64,000 nt of DNA, from contig CAJNAR010000163.1 in assembly GCA_905220665.1 (NCBI GenBank), forward strand, positions 310,001 through 374,000. The letters are read 5' to 3'. The DNA is from Albugo candida (lineage: Eukaryota > Oomycota > Peronosporomycetes > Albuginales > Albuginaceae). Every line of letters starts with the position of its first letter. The stretch's first letter is position 1. This document shows, piece by piece, positions 1-10,276 of the stretch. A model generated the notes under the pieces. The model did not search any database. It was given only the letters and a program-made list of their open reading frames with translations, and was not told the origin of the DNA. The translations under genes were made by a program, and so were the position numbers.

Positions 1-1198
1 CGTGACATACTTTATGCTGCGCATGGTGATACTGTGGACGGCTGAGACCGCATCGACTCCGACTCCAACAGCTCCGGATGCAGACGAGGTGGCGCGTTTC
101 GCTGATTCTGATATCACATGCACGGCCTTGTTTTTCTTCTTTATAATGAAAAGTTCTCCTTTCAGAATTTTGGTGATCACCGCACTGATCATTTCGTCTA
201 CTTTATCATCCAGCCGTTCCAGTCGAGGAACAATGCTTTTCTCATCGATATCGTACAATGACTTCTTTGCCACCTTGAGGACAATTGTATTTGCAATCGA
301 TTCATTCACTCGTGCCATGTACGCAATCAACGGAAAGCTCGTCGTGTAGGCATAAATCCTCTTGGTGAAGTCGTAGTAATACGAGATTCGCGCAAAAAAT
401 GGTCGATGTGGGTAATGGAGCGCCATAGCGGTCTTGGGATCACCCATCAAGGCAGCAGCTGCTTCGCCTTGTATACGAGCAGCCGGTTCGCCTGCATACT
501 TTTGCGTCCTTGTTTTACTCGTCCATATCGCTTCGAATTGAATGGTAACGATTCCATCAAGGTCGGGGGTCTCTACCTCGAGTACTTTTGGTGAGAATTG
601 AATCAGCAATAGATCATTGATTTTGATTTTGTACGATCCCAGAACCTCCTCATTTGCATTGATCACGTTGAATGTAGCGATATGATTCATATCCGTGACA
701 TCACTATGCGTGATAAAAACCTTGTAAGAAGAAGAAGAGAAGCCCGGAAACTTACAAATTGAGTATATCCGAGCTCGGAAGAGAATCCGACATTCTACCA
801 GTAAGTAATCGATCGTCAATGCCAACTTGGACGGCCAATGGCTGCTTTTTGGTCCCACTACTTGTCAGCCCAAGCACTTTATACAAGTGAGCTTATGCTT
901 GCATCCTGCCAATATAAACACGACGATACCTTTAATCCCGAGATTCCCAGTCGACATGATCAATTTGACTCAAATAGCGATTCGAATTGTGGCAACTGAG
1001 TCGAAAGAAAGAATATAAATGAGAAAGGTGGTTTACGATATTGACAGTTAATTCATAGATGATACCGTTGAAGCGCATTAGCATTCCGAACAAACTCTGC
1101 AATCGCTTCCTTTGACTTGCTGCAGACCTCATGAGCCCACCCATAAGCCACATAATTTGATACTGCATCGTCTCCACCCATGAACAGCGTTCATTCAT
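1..1198 (-). CDS. C2-domain-like protein, 3' end cut by window edge
   Basis: The minus strand has a long open frame from about 703 down to base 1 and an upstream exon (about 756-890) joined by a 52-bp intron at 704-755 (GT..AG). The joined exons read like a C2 beta-sandwich: a core strand ending in Asn-Phe-Asp, then Ala-Thr-Phe-Asn-Val and Leu-Gly-Ser-Tyr-Lys-Ile. After it come a Tyr-rich segment (Phe-Ala-Arg-Ile-Ser-Tyr-Tyr-Tyr) and a Lys-rich helical region. A first exon at 1046-1198 (51 codons from ATG at 1198) lies 95 bp from the divergent CPOX start, but its link to the next exon is unresolved because stops occur in all simple splices I tried. C2 domains usually bind phospholipid, sometimes with calcium. 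The exact family is not recognised, and the C-terminus lies outside the window. Confidence 0.5.
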
Positions 1199-1293
1199 TA
1201 GTAGCTCCTTTGAACGCCAAACACGTCGGTGATCGAGTTTGAGCTCATCTTTGTTACGCACCAATCAAATATCATTCCATTTCTGAGACAAAT

Positions 1294-2575
1294 ATGCGCT
1301 TCCAAGCCCTTTTACGAGCAAATTGGAAGGCAACTGGACTGCTTCCCGTAGGATATGCTTCCATTTACGATTCTCGCGACGCAATATTGACCGAGTCTCA
1401 TAAACGTGCTTCGATATCAGCAGAGGATTTTCTGTATAAAAACCTATCGAGCGATGATACTCCACGAAATAGCGTGGAATTTGATAAAAATGCTCCCATG
1501 CGAAATCGGATGGAAGCGTTAATTTCACGAGTCCAGCAAGAAATATGTAAAGGAATTGAGGAGATTGACGGTGATGTATTTCGCATGGATGAATGGGCAC
1601 GAGAGGGTCACGGTGGAGGTGGGAAGACTTGCATTCTGCAAGATGGAAATGTCTTTGAAAAAGCAGGAGTTGGAATCTCCATTGTTCATGGAATTCTTCC
1701 TCCAGCTGCGATGCAGCAGATGAAACAGCGTGGAAAAATTCTGGAAGAGACGAAATCGCTTCCATTTTACGCGTGTGGTATCAGCCTGGTGATTCATCCT
1801 CACAATCCGATGGCACCGACAATTCATTCAAATTATCGATACTTTGAAGTCGAGACCGGACAAGTCGATGAGCTTGGAAAGCCAAAAATTCTCTCATGGT
1901 TTGGTGGAGGAACAGATTTGACACCGAGTTATATCTTTGATCAAGATGCTCGACATTTCCATGCTGTGTACAAGGTGAAGCTGGATCAGATCGATACAAA
2001 ACTCTATCCAAAAATGAAAAAAGATTGCGATACTTATTTTTTTATTCCGCATCGCCAAGAAGGAAGAGGAATTGGTGGTATTTTTTTTGATGATTTCGAG
2101 GAGAATAAGGAGCAAACGTTCCAAATGGTGCGAGCATGCGCGAATTCAGTGTTGGATTCCTACGTTCCTATTTTACAGCGGAGAATCACAATGCCATTTT
2201 CAAAAAAGCAGAAAGAATGGCAACAGCTCCGTCGTGGGCGGTATGTGGAGTTTAATATCATGTACGATCGTGGAACAAAGTTTGGCCTCTGCACACCAGG
2301 AGCCCGTACAGAATCGATTCTGATGTCGCTACCGCTAACGGCTCGATGGGAATACATGAACCAGGTACTCCATTCCATTCCCACATCATTCATTCAATTA
2401 ACCTCGTGATTCTACGTAGCCACATCCGGGATCCTGGGAAGCTGAAACACTTGAGATTTTGAAGAAACCAGTCGACTGGATGGAAGTAACTTTGATGGAT
2501 TTGGATAAGCTCTCCAACGGTCAATTACTCGCAGAAATCGCGAGGCGTTCAAAAGAAGAGCTTCATGGGAAATAG
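1294..2575 (+). CDS. CPOX: Coproporphyrinogen III oxidase (oxygen-dependent)
   Basis: Two exons, 1294-2364 and 2420-2575, joined by a 55-bp intron, give 408 residues. The enzyme uses O2 to decarboxylate coproporphyrinogen III to protoporphyrinogen IX in heme synthesis. The family blocks are clear: a His-Pro-His-Asn-Pro...His-x-Asn-Tyr-Arg-Tyr-Phe-Glu stretch near residues 168-185, Trp-Phe-Gly-Gly-Gly-Thr-Asp-Leu-Thr-Pro at 202-211, Arg-Gly-Ile-Gly-Gly-Ile-Phe-Phe-Asp-Asp around 260, and Arg-Gly-Arg-Tyr-Val-Glu-Phe-Asn near 310-320. The second exon supplies the expected C-terminal Pro-Gly-Ser...Leu-Lys-Lys-Pro...Trp ending; without the splice the frame stops early. The N-terminal ~60 residues are not conserved and are rich in Arg/Lys/Ser, so a mitochondrial presequence is possible. 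The gene is divergent from the C2-like gene and convergent with PRMT5. Confidence 0.95.
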
Positions 2576-2839
2576 TTGGAGTCGGTGTAGTGTGCATCAA
2601 CCAAATAAATGAGCAAAGCAGCTCAGCAAATGTCACATTTTGAATGTCCTGTAAGTCACTTCCTGCAGTGACAACCTGCTTACGATTCTCTGGCAAATAT
2701 GCATAATATGGACAGAAGCATGCGTGACGCGTATGGACCATATCGGCTCTGCAATTTGAAAAAGAGTGCTCACTTTAACACATAGAAGCGGATGCATTAC
2801 ATAGAGATGCTTCTAGCTTCTACCAACAAGATGATCGTG

Positions 2840-4919
2840 TCAGAGCCCAATCCAATACGACCTTCCGTTCGGATTATGGATGGGTGAGGTCACCTGCGAT
2901 GTCTTCACGGTCCACTCATACCACACCTTTTGATGCTGCGTCATCCTCCATATCGAGACTTTGATCGTGTCTCCTTGCTCCACCTGAATTGGTTGTCGGA
3001 TCGGAAAATATATCGGGAACCAGCTAAACATTCCGTCGGAATGAGTCGTTGGATTGATACTTAGCATCACATCCTCCAATAACACTGTATCAAAGTACCC
3101 AGCCAGCCCATGAATCACTGATGATTGATCAGCGATAAAATTAAGTTCGATGAATCTCCGATTATCTGGCAATTGAGGCTTATTTGTATCAGATGATCGA
3201 GAAAAGCTTTTGCTCGGGTGTGTGAACGTAAAGCAAGCTTGAGATTCCGCGATCGAGTAGATATTATGCAGTCGAACAACATACGGCGTCTCAAAGTGCT
3301 TCAGCGACTCGAACGATTTCACATCGTTCCAAAGCTTGGATGACATGATCGGTGCAACGTACGATGTGTATTTGCACGGGATGCTGATACCATTTGCTAC
3401 AAAAAGCATTGTAAATGCGGCAGAGTAGAGGTTGATTGTTGCGAGAACGTACGATGTAGGAACGCTTGAGCCCCATCTAAACACTCTGGAGACAGTTCAT
3501 TATCGCTAAAGGACCCCAATAACTCACTGACCATGATATCTGCCTACAAATCACCATTGAGCATGTAGATAAAAACGAACTCAATTCCATATTCTTACTT
3601 TCTCAGTCGCATTCCAAAATCGCATATCGGACGCAATAATTGTGACATTATCCCATTTTTCGGATTCCTTCAAATTACGAAGCGTTATGATCGCATTTGG
3701 ATTCTTCTCAATAGCGTAGACTCGAATATCACGACATGCTGCTGTAGCCGCCCGCAAGCAACAACGAACAATCGGTCCTCTTCCTGCCCCCACAACCATA
3801 ACAACTGGGACTTGTGAGCCTGTGAATCGAAGAAGTGCTTTTTTCACCGCGACTTCATATTGATCATATTTGAAATTATCTTGTTCGAATGTCTCGTACG
3901 TTTGTGACTCCAAATTATCCATCAATGGTTGCAGAGGAGCCTGGAGATAATCCAAGTATGGGGCTTCAAATTTTGCTTTACCATTCAAAGGACTCTTCTT
4001 CTCATGCAGATAATGTATATACTGAACGTACGGAAGGTACGAGCCACGATGAAATGGCTTCCCTTTGAAAAAAAAATGTATCCGAAAATTGAATAATCTG
4101 TCGAGACAAAAGCGTTGATGACATTGCGAAAGCGTTGGGTATCCTTTACGATTCGTCAAAAAGATATCAGTTGGTAGTATGACTGCCTATACAAAATCAC
4201 ATGAGTACACATTTGCTCGGAATCGCATGTTCACGCTTACCCGAACAGGTTCACCCATCCAACGACGCAATTCAGCATCCGACGGTATGTCAGCGCCGAT
4301 TTCTAGGACAATACAAATTTTGGGATTAAAGTCACACAAAGTACGCAAACTGTTCCAAATCTGTCAATACAAAAATTATCATTGGCAACTGACACTTGAC
4401 AACTTTTAACCTTCCAAGAATTTTCCGAGCTGGCCATTGTCGTAGGCGTTTGGATCCAAAACTGTAAGTATTGTGCTTGGATCGCCAGTTGGTTTAATAT
4501 TCGAGCATAATTGGAGCAATCAGTGGTTTTTGGGAACGGAAGCACGACCGCTTGAATTGAAAGATGCGTCGCCCATGCAACCTCTTGTTTTAGTACTTTT
4601 TCAGCGACATTTCGGGTTTGTAGGCAAGTGGAATCGGGGTGTATCCATCGTGATACAACTCCGTAGATCGAAGTGGTCCAAACAGTGGAAGGTACCACGA
4701 GATCCGATCCTAAGGAATTGCATGGATCAGCGCTACTGTATGCATGATGCCGATAAGTAGACGAGCACACTTGCTTGTTGCGGGTCCAAGACGGGCGTCT
4801 GCAATACCAATGTCATCTCTTTTGAATCTGTGAAGGAAGCAGTAGAACGAGTGGAGGAGGCAGCTGAAATGTAGTTATTATAACCGTGGATGAAATAGAG
4901 GTGTCATTAATAGCGACAT
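2840..4919 (-). CDS. PRMT5: Protein arginine methyltransferase 5
   Basis: Seven exons, 4885-4919, 4763-4827, 4411-4709, 4241-4360, 3599-4186, 3453-3543 and 2840-3396, splice in consistent phase through six 50-57 bp introns to 584 residues. PRMT5 makes symmetric dimethylarginine on histones and Sm proteins. Visible landmarks are the N-terminal TIM-barrel part with Leu-Glu-Ile-Gly-Ala-Asp, the junction Asp-Tyr-Leu-Gln-x-[10 protein letters not shown], the SAM loop Val-Gly-Ala-Gly-Arg-Gly-Pro, the double-Glu loop [15 protein letters not shown], and the beta-barrel end Asn-Pro-x-Gly-Arg-Ser-Tyr. The chosen start (ATG at 4919, followed by only 11 codons before a splice) omits about 60 residues of the animal N-terminus, so an extra upstream exon cannot be excluded. 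Confidence 0.95.
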
Positions 4920-6265
4920 TTTCTCTTCTTGTAACTATACAAATAGTGAGATTATGTTATATAAAGCGTTAAAGGATAGTGGCAATGTAATGGATGCACA
5001 CCTTTCCTATTGTGTTCGGTAGGTCGTAGCAAAACGGCGTCACGAGCCCATAACGAAGTCGATCATTGGTCATGTTTGAGTCGAATGCGCTATAATGCGG
5101 GAGTATACTGTACTATATTATACTTCCTTGATTTTGTAGTAGTCAGTCACACTTTGGTTGTAGTGTGTGGGTATTTTATAAGGCCTTGGAACTTGCTTAT
5201 CGATACTTAAGGGATCGAGAGGAAACGTCCTTCCGTCTAGCATGGTACACTTACTCAGTGGACAATAGCGAAGCCAGAATGACGTTCGAATTGGACACTG
5301 CGCCTTTTCATTGCGAAAGATCGTATTGTGTATCGAGGTAACCAGATTTACTCAATATACTGTGATTCAATCAGGTGCAATGTACGCTGGTTACCCTGAT
5401 TGTTTCGTACCATCATGGTCATATCATAATGTGCCATATTTACGACAGGTCACATCGCACCTCACAGTCACGAGTGGTTTCTATTGATGTATACCTGGTG
5501 GTACCAATACCAATTCCATTTACCATCCACTTGCCGCTGTGCCAATTTATAAATGATCGTGGAATCACGTTAGTGGCGAAGACGGAACGGATCTCCGCTT
5601 TAGAGTACACTTTTTGTATCGTGCTCCAGTGGAGTATACAAAGAAATGATTGTAGTTACTTTCTACCTCGGCCGCATCTAGTCGCACTGTACAAATGAAT
5701 CACCGCGTTCCCTATAAGCGTCAAATAAATTGATTCCATGGTGTCAACCTTGATCATGTGCTGTGACACAAAAGGCCTCCCAGAAGTCACCTTCACAGGT
5801 GGCAGAATTTCTTGCTAGATCGTCGATATGATTTGCATTTTAAAGCGCACTATTTAGCGACAGCGTTGAGACTCGATGCTGAAATGCTTAAGTTATAGTT
5901 TTGGGTTCTCACATTCGCTTTCTTTGCACCATTTTGGTACAGTTAACTATACCGAGGTCGAAATCCTAGTAGAGAATTAAGATGGCGTTCATTGTAAAAA
6001 ACGTCCACTACAGAAGGGAATAATATGAGGACAAAAGTGGATTACGCAATGTAACCAACTACCTCATTTCGTTTCAATCCTCATGAATGACTATCGTGTC
6101 GAGTATTTTACGCAACGAAAGAAGAGACGAGTTTTCCACAAGTATACAGACCTTCCACAGCCGTTACAAAGCTAGAATGAGACAGCAACACGCGACAGTA
6201 CAGTACAAGCTACTTGTTTAAATATTACGATCGAAATGGATGAGAATACTGCTTACAAAAAAGGT
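4920..6265. other. Intergenic, no gene recognised
   Basis: Between the PRMT5 start and the end of the Orai gene the open frames are short, overlap one another and show no family motif. The first bases upstream of 4919 would carry the PRMT5 promoter, but I see no defined element. Confidence 0.5.
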
Positions 6266-7133
6266 CTAAATGCTGGTAAAGATCGAATATGTATCTGTCG
6301 GCAAAGGAGAATCAGGAGCAAACTCAGATGACGATTGGACTAGATATCGCCATTTGCTTGTGATTCGTAGTTTCCAGTACAGCAACCCCAGCCCACAAAT
6401 ACATGTAACTGCGATGCAAGTACCCATAGCATGTTGAAACTGTACCCACGCTAGTAGTGGAATCAATATTAAAAACGAAGAGATTCCTATCAAATTTATG
6501 TGAGTACTTTCGATCGCTGAGATCTGAAATCACGTACCTGCACAAAAAAAGCGGTACGCCATAACCCACTCATTCTCACATCGCCGTAACCACCATATAC
6601 AAAAGGGAGACACTATTTCTAGCTGGTAAACTGGTAAGCCTCGCACTTCAATTTCAAGAGTATGCGTAACATAACGTGTGATTGCCAAAAGCAAAAGTGT
6701 GCAAATCAGCATGCTCATCCACATAAAGAGAAACTACATGTATACCGTTGATACGATGAACCTCGCGTACTCAAATGACTCGTACCACAATAACTCCGGC
6801 TCCAGCGTATATAACCAGCAAGAACTGATTCAAGTCAGGCGGTAAGCTAACTTCGACCATTGTGATCATCGTAAACGCGGACAAAAGAGCCCCTAGTTGT
6901 GCGATCGAAGTTAATTGACTGTGTCGTGCATCAATAATCCTCTTTTCATTTTCCAATTTGAATATGCGATATTCGCGCTCCAAGTCATCGTTTCTCCATG
7001 CGATTTCACGCTGAATTGCATCTTCTCGCCATTGCTTTTCCTGTTCACGATGTTTCAAATCTTCATCTCGCCATTGTTTTGCATTTTTGATATCGTACGA
7101 CCCAAAAACGGCATCGACAACTGCCGAAGCCAT
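6266..7133 (-). CDS. Orai-type calcium release-activated channel
   Basis: Three exons, 6786-7133, 6538-6733 and 6266-6486, with introns of 52 and 51 bp, give 254 residues. Orai proteins are four-pass plasma-membrane calcium channels opened after store depletion. Residues 15-70 form a charged Trp/Arg/Glu-rich coiled coil. The first membrane helix carries Ala-Leu-Leu-Ser-Ala-Phe-Thr-Met-Ile-Thr-Met-Val-Glu-Val, where Glu94 matches the pore glutamate of the family. A second helix follows the first splice (Val-Phe-Leu-Phe-Met-Trp). A third begins at Glu-Trp-Val-Met-Ala-Tyr-Arg-Phe-Phe, and a fourth lies near Gly-Leu-Gly-Leu-Leu-Tyr-Trp. The start at 7133 is the first ATG after an in-frame stop. 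Whether a STIM partner exists cannot be told from this window. Confidence 0.85.
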
Positions 7134-7682
7134 TCGCGTGAATATTCCGTCGGAATCGGATCAATGAATCATAGAGACGAGTTGTATCGGTTTTCTAGAC
7201 ATAATTTGATTGGTAGTAATCAAACTAAAAAAGTCCTTTTCAGCAACAAAATTGAAGCGACATCGACCCGAACACATCTTACACGCAAAGTAATAAAACG
7301 TTTGAAGCACAAGCAATGCACTTAAAAAAGCAACCTCCAACGTGGAATTTTTCAACGGCTCAAACTTTTGAAAATCCTTGCGTCGTAAAACGATCAAGGA
7401 AACTCACAAGCAAAGTACACCTTCTCATGTAACCGATACAATTGCCACTTGCGATCTCGAAACGTATACAAAAAATAGCACTTATCCATGTAACCGGCCA
7501 TTACCTTTGGAAATCTCAATAAATCTAAAAAAATCACTTCATCGTAATGAAACGCCACTGCTTATTTCCGTGTATTCTGCTAGGAATCGCATTGGTTCCA
7601 CCTCATTTCAAAACTTTCTATCTCCAACTCAGTTTGTGATCATTTATTTTATCAACTTTCACGTCTTTGTACAGTTGAGTCA
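7134..7682. other. Intergenic between Orai and proline-rich gene
   Basis: This is the shared upstream region of two divergently transcribed genes. A minus-strand open frame at 7161-7397 has no recognisable domain and I do not call it. No clear promoter motif was identified. Confidence 0.4.
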
Positions 7683-10145
7683 ATGCGTTCTATCACGATC
7701 GTCAGTCTGCTCTATAGCTCCACTGCTTATAAAACGTGCACTATAAACCCATCGATCCCTACCACTTGCAATGGTTACCAAGGGTGGCAACCAGTCAAAG
7801 TGCAGAACGTTGGGACGTTTTGTGCACTAGGAGACATCTGTGGTGGCTCTAAAAACAAGAGCTGTCCAGAACCGCAGCAAGGTCTTCCCTTTGGCTCGCG
7901 ATGTATGCTGGAAAGCGGCAACTATGAATGTGTAGCTAAAAAAAGCTGTGATGACGATGTGCCCGTCAAAGTACGTCCTCAATGCAAAGTGTCTGTGAGT
8001 CCACCTCCAATTGCAACCACTCCAAATACAGCAATTCCAACAGCTCCAGTAAACCCTGGTCTCTCTCAAGAAAACTCACCACCAAAAAAGATGGAAAATG
8101 TACCGGCTCCACCTCCCAAAACCACTGAGGGTTCGTACTCTCCACCATTTACTCCGTCACCTCCCGGAGCTAATGTCCCAATGACACCAAAGACCGAGAC
8201 GTCGAAAGTACCAGAAGCGTGGCAACCAACTCCACCAACAAAGACCCCGGAAGTACCAAAGACCCCGGAAGCTCCAAAGGTTCCTGAAACCATCAAAACT
8301 CCGACCCCAAAATCTCCAATAACTCCGGATACACCAAAATCGCCGACCCCAGAAGCTCCAAAAAATCCTGATGCACCGAAAGCTCCCTTTACCCCCAGTA
8401 CTCCGGATGCTCCAAAAGTCCCGGACGCATCTAAAATCCCATCTCCAGAAACCCCAAAGGTCCCAGAAAGTGTCAAAACTCCGGATGTACCGAAACCTTC
8501 AACATCAGATGTTCCAAAAACACCTCAGACCCCAAGTGTACCAAAAACTCCGGAAACATCAAACGTCCCACCCACTCCTCCAAGTAGTACCGTACCACCA
8601 CCTCCTCAAAACAAAGAAACTATTCCAGCTCCACCAACTTCCAAGGTACCAGTAAGCTATCCATCGCCTCCTTCAACACCTTCACAAGTGACCCCACCAT
8701 TCAACTTTACAGTTACGAATCCTCCAAAAAATGAAAGCTCGGTACCTTTTGTGCCGTCAAACTCGAATGTACCAACACCTTCTCCGACCCCTTGTTTACC
8801 ATTGCCTCCAATAAAGGCCGAGGATACTCCTATTGTACCATCAGGGAATACAACAAACTCTTCTGTTCCGATCCCGTCGTCAGCACAAAACCCTCCAAAA
8901 AATGAAAGTGGTCTTGCACCTCCTACGGTTCCGTCACCGGCTCCTTCTCCATCTCAACCCACTCCGAAAAATGAAGTGCCGAATGCTCCAAAAAACGAAA
9001 CAAAAGTTGGCGTCCCCGTTTCAGCAAAAAATGATAGCGCCCCAACCCCTCCTGTCGTACCAAAAGTGGAAGTACCTCCTGCTTCAAACAATGAAACAAA
9101 AGTGAGCGTTCCCGTCCCTTCCAAGAATGAAAGTGGGCCTGCTCCTCTTGTCGTTCCATTCCCGACACCAGTTCCATCCCAAAGTCCTCCAAAAGTGGAT
9201 ATTCCCCCTCTTCCAAAAAATGAAACGAATGTCAATGTTCCTGTTCCTGCAAAGAATGAAAGTGCTCCGACACCCCCTGTCGTTCCGATTCCACCTTCTT
9301 CGTATCAAGTACCCAATACCACAAAAAATGAAACGAAAGTAACCGTCCCCGTTTCAGCAAAGAATGAAAGCGGGCCTGCTCCTCCGGTCGTTCCTTTCCC
9401 AACCCCAGCTCCATCACAAAGTCCCCCAAAAGTGGAAATACCTCCTTCAAAAAACGAAACGAAAGTAAACGTCCCCGTTCCTTCGAAGAACGAAAGTGGG
9501 CCTGCTCCTCCTGTCGTTCCATTCCCGACACCTACTCCGTCCCAAAATCCTCCAAAAGTGGATATCCCCCTTCTTCCAAAAAATGAATCAAAAGTAAATG
9601 ATCCTGTTCTTGCAAAGAACGAGAGTGCCTCAATGTCTCCTGTCGTTCCAAAGGTGGAAGTACCCAACCCACCAAAAACCGACAATCCCATCACACCTCC
9701 GGACAGTCCTCTTCCATCGTCTGCTTATGGCCCTCCTCCTGCCCCTCCCCTCTTTCAAAAACCTGAGTCCAACGCGGCCCCACCAGTTCCTGTTCCCAAC
9801 GCCCCGAAACAACTTTCCACTACACCATCCGTCACTACTCCAGTCACTACCCCAGTCACACCTGCGGTAAAGACCGAAACCTCCGCCACCCCTCCGATTG
9901 TTCCGTCTCCATCTTCAGCGTATGGGACTCCATCAGTGCCTCGAACAGTTCCCGTGGCTGCACCCCCAGCATCGCCAATATCATCTCAGAAAATTGAAAA
10001 TGCTCCCACAAATTCTCTTCCTCCAAACAATCAAATTCCTCCCTCCAGAAGTACCCCTGCAACTCCAATCACTGTCCCTACACCAATCTCAGTCCCACCT
10101 ACCAAATCGACACCTAATGGCGCATACGGCCCTTCTGCGTATTAA
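7683..10145 (+). CDS. Secreted Cys-rich/Pro-Lys-rich repeat protein
   Basis: A single 820-residue frame. Residues 1-16 (Arg-Ser-Ile-Thr-Ile-Val-Ser-Leu-Leu...) could be a short signal peptide. Residues 18-100 form a domain with about ten cysteines and no family I recognise. The rest is low complexity. Residues ~120-320 are built on Val-Pro-x-Ala-Pro-Lys-Thr-Pro-Glu type units. Residues ~340-680 use longer Lys-Asn-Glu-(Ser/Thr)-x-Val-x-Val-Pro-Val units containing many Asn-x-Ser/Thr glycosylation sites. The C-terminus repeats Pro-Ser...Ala-Tyr-Gly. Such Pro/Thr/Ser-rich chains in oomycetes are typically wall-associated or extracellular, so a wall or adhesion role is inferred. The N-terminus could change if an upstream exon exists. 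Confidence 0.7.
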   Translation: MRSITIVSLLYSSTAYKTCTINPSIPTTCNGYQGWQPVKVQNVGTFCALGDICGGSKNKSCPEPQQGLPFGSRCMLESGNYECVAKKSCDDDVPVKVRPQCKVSVSPPPIATTPNTAIPTAPVNPGLSQENSPPKKMENVPAPPPKTTEGSYSPPFTPSPPGANVPMTPKTETSKVPEAWQPTPPTKTPEVPKTPEAPKVPETIKTPTPKSPITPDTPKSPTPEAPKNPDAPKAPFTPSTPDAPKVPDASKIPSPETPKVPESVKTPDVPKPSTSDVPKTPQTPSVPKTPETSNVPPTPPSSTVPPPPQNKETIPAPPTSKVPVSYPSPPSTPSQVTPPFNFTVTNPPKNESSVPFVPSNSNVPTPSPTPCLPLPPIKAEDTPIVPSGNTTNSSVPIPSSAQNPPKNESGLAPPTVPSPAPSPSQPTPKNEVPNAPKNETKVGVPVSAKNDSAPTPPVVPKVEVPPASNNETKVSVPVPSKNESGPAPLVVPFPTPVPSQSPPKVDIPPLPKNETNVNVPVPAKNESAPTPPVVPIPPSSYQVPNTTKNETKVTVPVSAKNESGPAPPVVPFPTPAPSQSPPKVEIPPSKNETKVNVPVPSKNESGPAPPVVPFPTPTPSQNPPKVDIPLLPKNESKVNDPVLAKNESASMSPVVPKVEVPNPPKTDNPITPPDSPLPSSAYGPPPAPPLFQKPESNAAPPVPVPNAPKQLSTTPSVTTPVTTPVTPAVKTETSATPPIVPSPSSAYGTPSVPRTVPVAAPPASPISSQKIENAPTNSLPPNNQIPPSRSTPATPITVPTPISVPPTKSTPNGAYGPSAY
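8880..9700 (+). repeat. In-gene repeats (Lys-Asn-Glu units)
   Basis: Within the proline-rich gene, DNA for a unit running from Pro-Lys-Asn-Glu through Val-Pro-Val-Pro-x-Lys-Asn-Glu-Ser to a Pro-Ser-Gln-x-Pro-Pro-Lys-Val spacer recurs several times with small differences (for example near 9100, 9230, 9340, 9460 and 9590). The pattern indicates internal duplication; length variation between strains is likely. Confidence 0.7.
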
Positions 10146-10276
10146 CGTATCCGATCCAAAACACAAGCAAAGATGAAAGCTGAAAATGATCCTGTCCATT
10201 TGTAGTACATGTGAGCCGTAAGGAATATATAATAATTCATACATTTAAACGTTTCTTAATTTGCCAACTCAATTTT

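Noticed and set aside
1265..1765. Minus-strand frame over the CPOX gene
   Set aside because: Fully opposite conserved CPOX sequence.
5010..5698. Open frames in the PRMT5-Orai gap
   Set aside because: Short, no motifs, no splice partners.
7161..7397. Minus-strand frame upstream of Orai
   Set aside because: A stop separates it from the Orai start and no splice joining them was convincing; probably chance.
8066..8476. Minus-strand Gly/Ser/Val-rich frame opposite the proline-rich gene
   Set aside because: It is the complement of the Pro/Thr/Lys repeats and has no features of its own.
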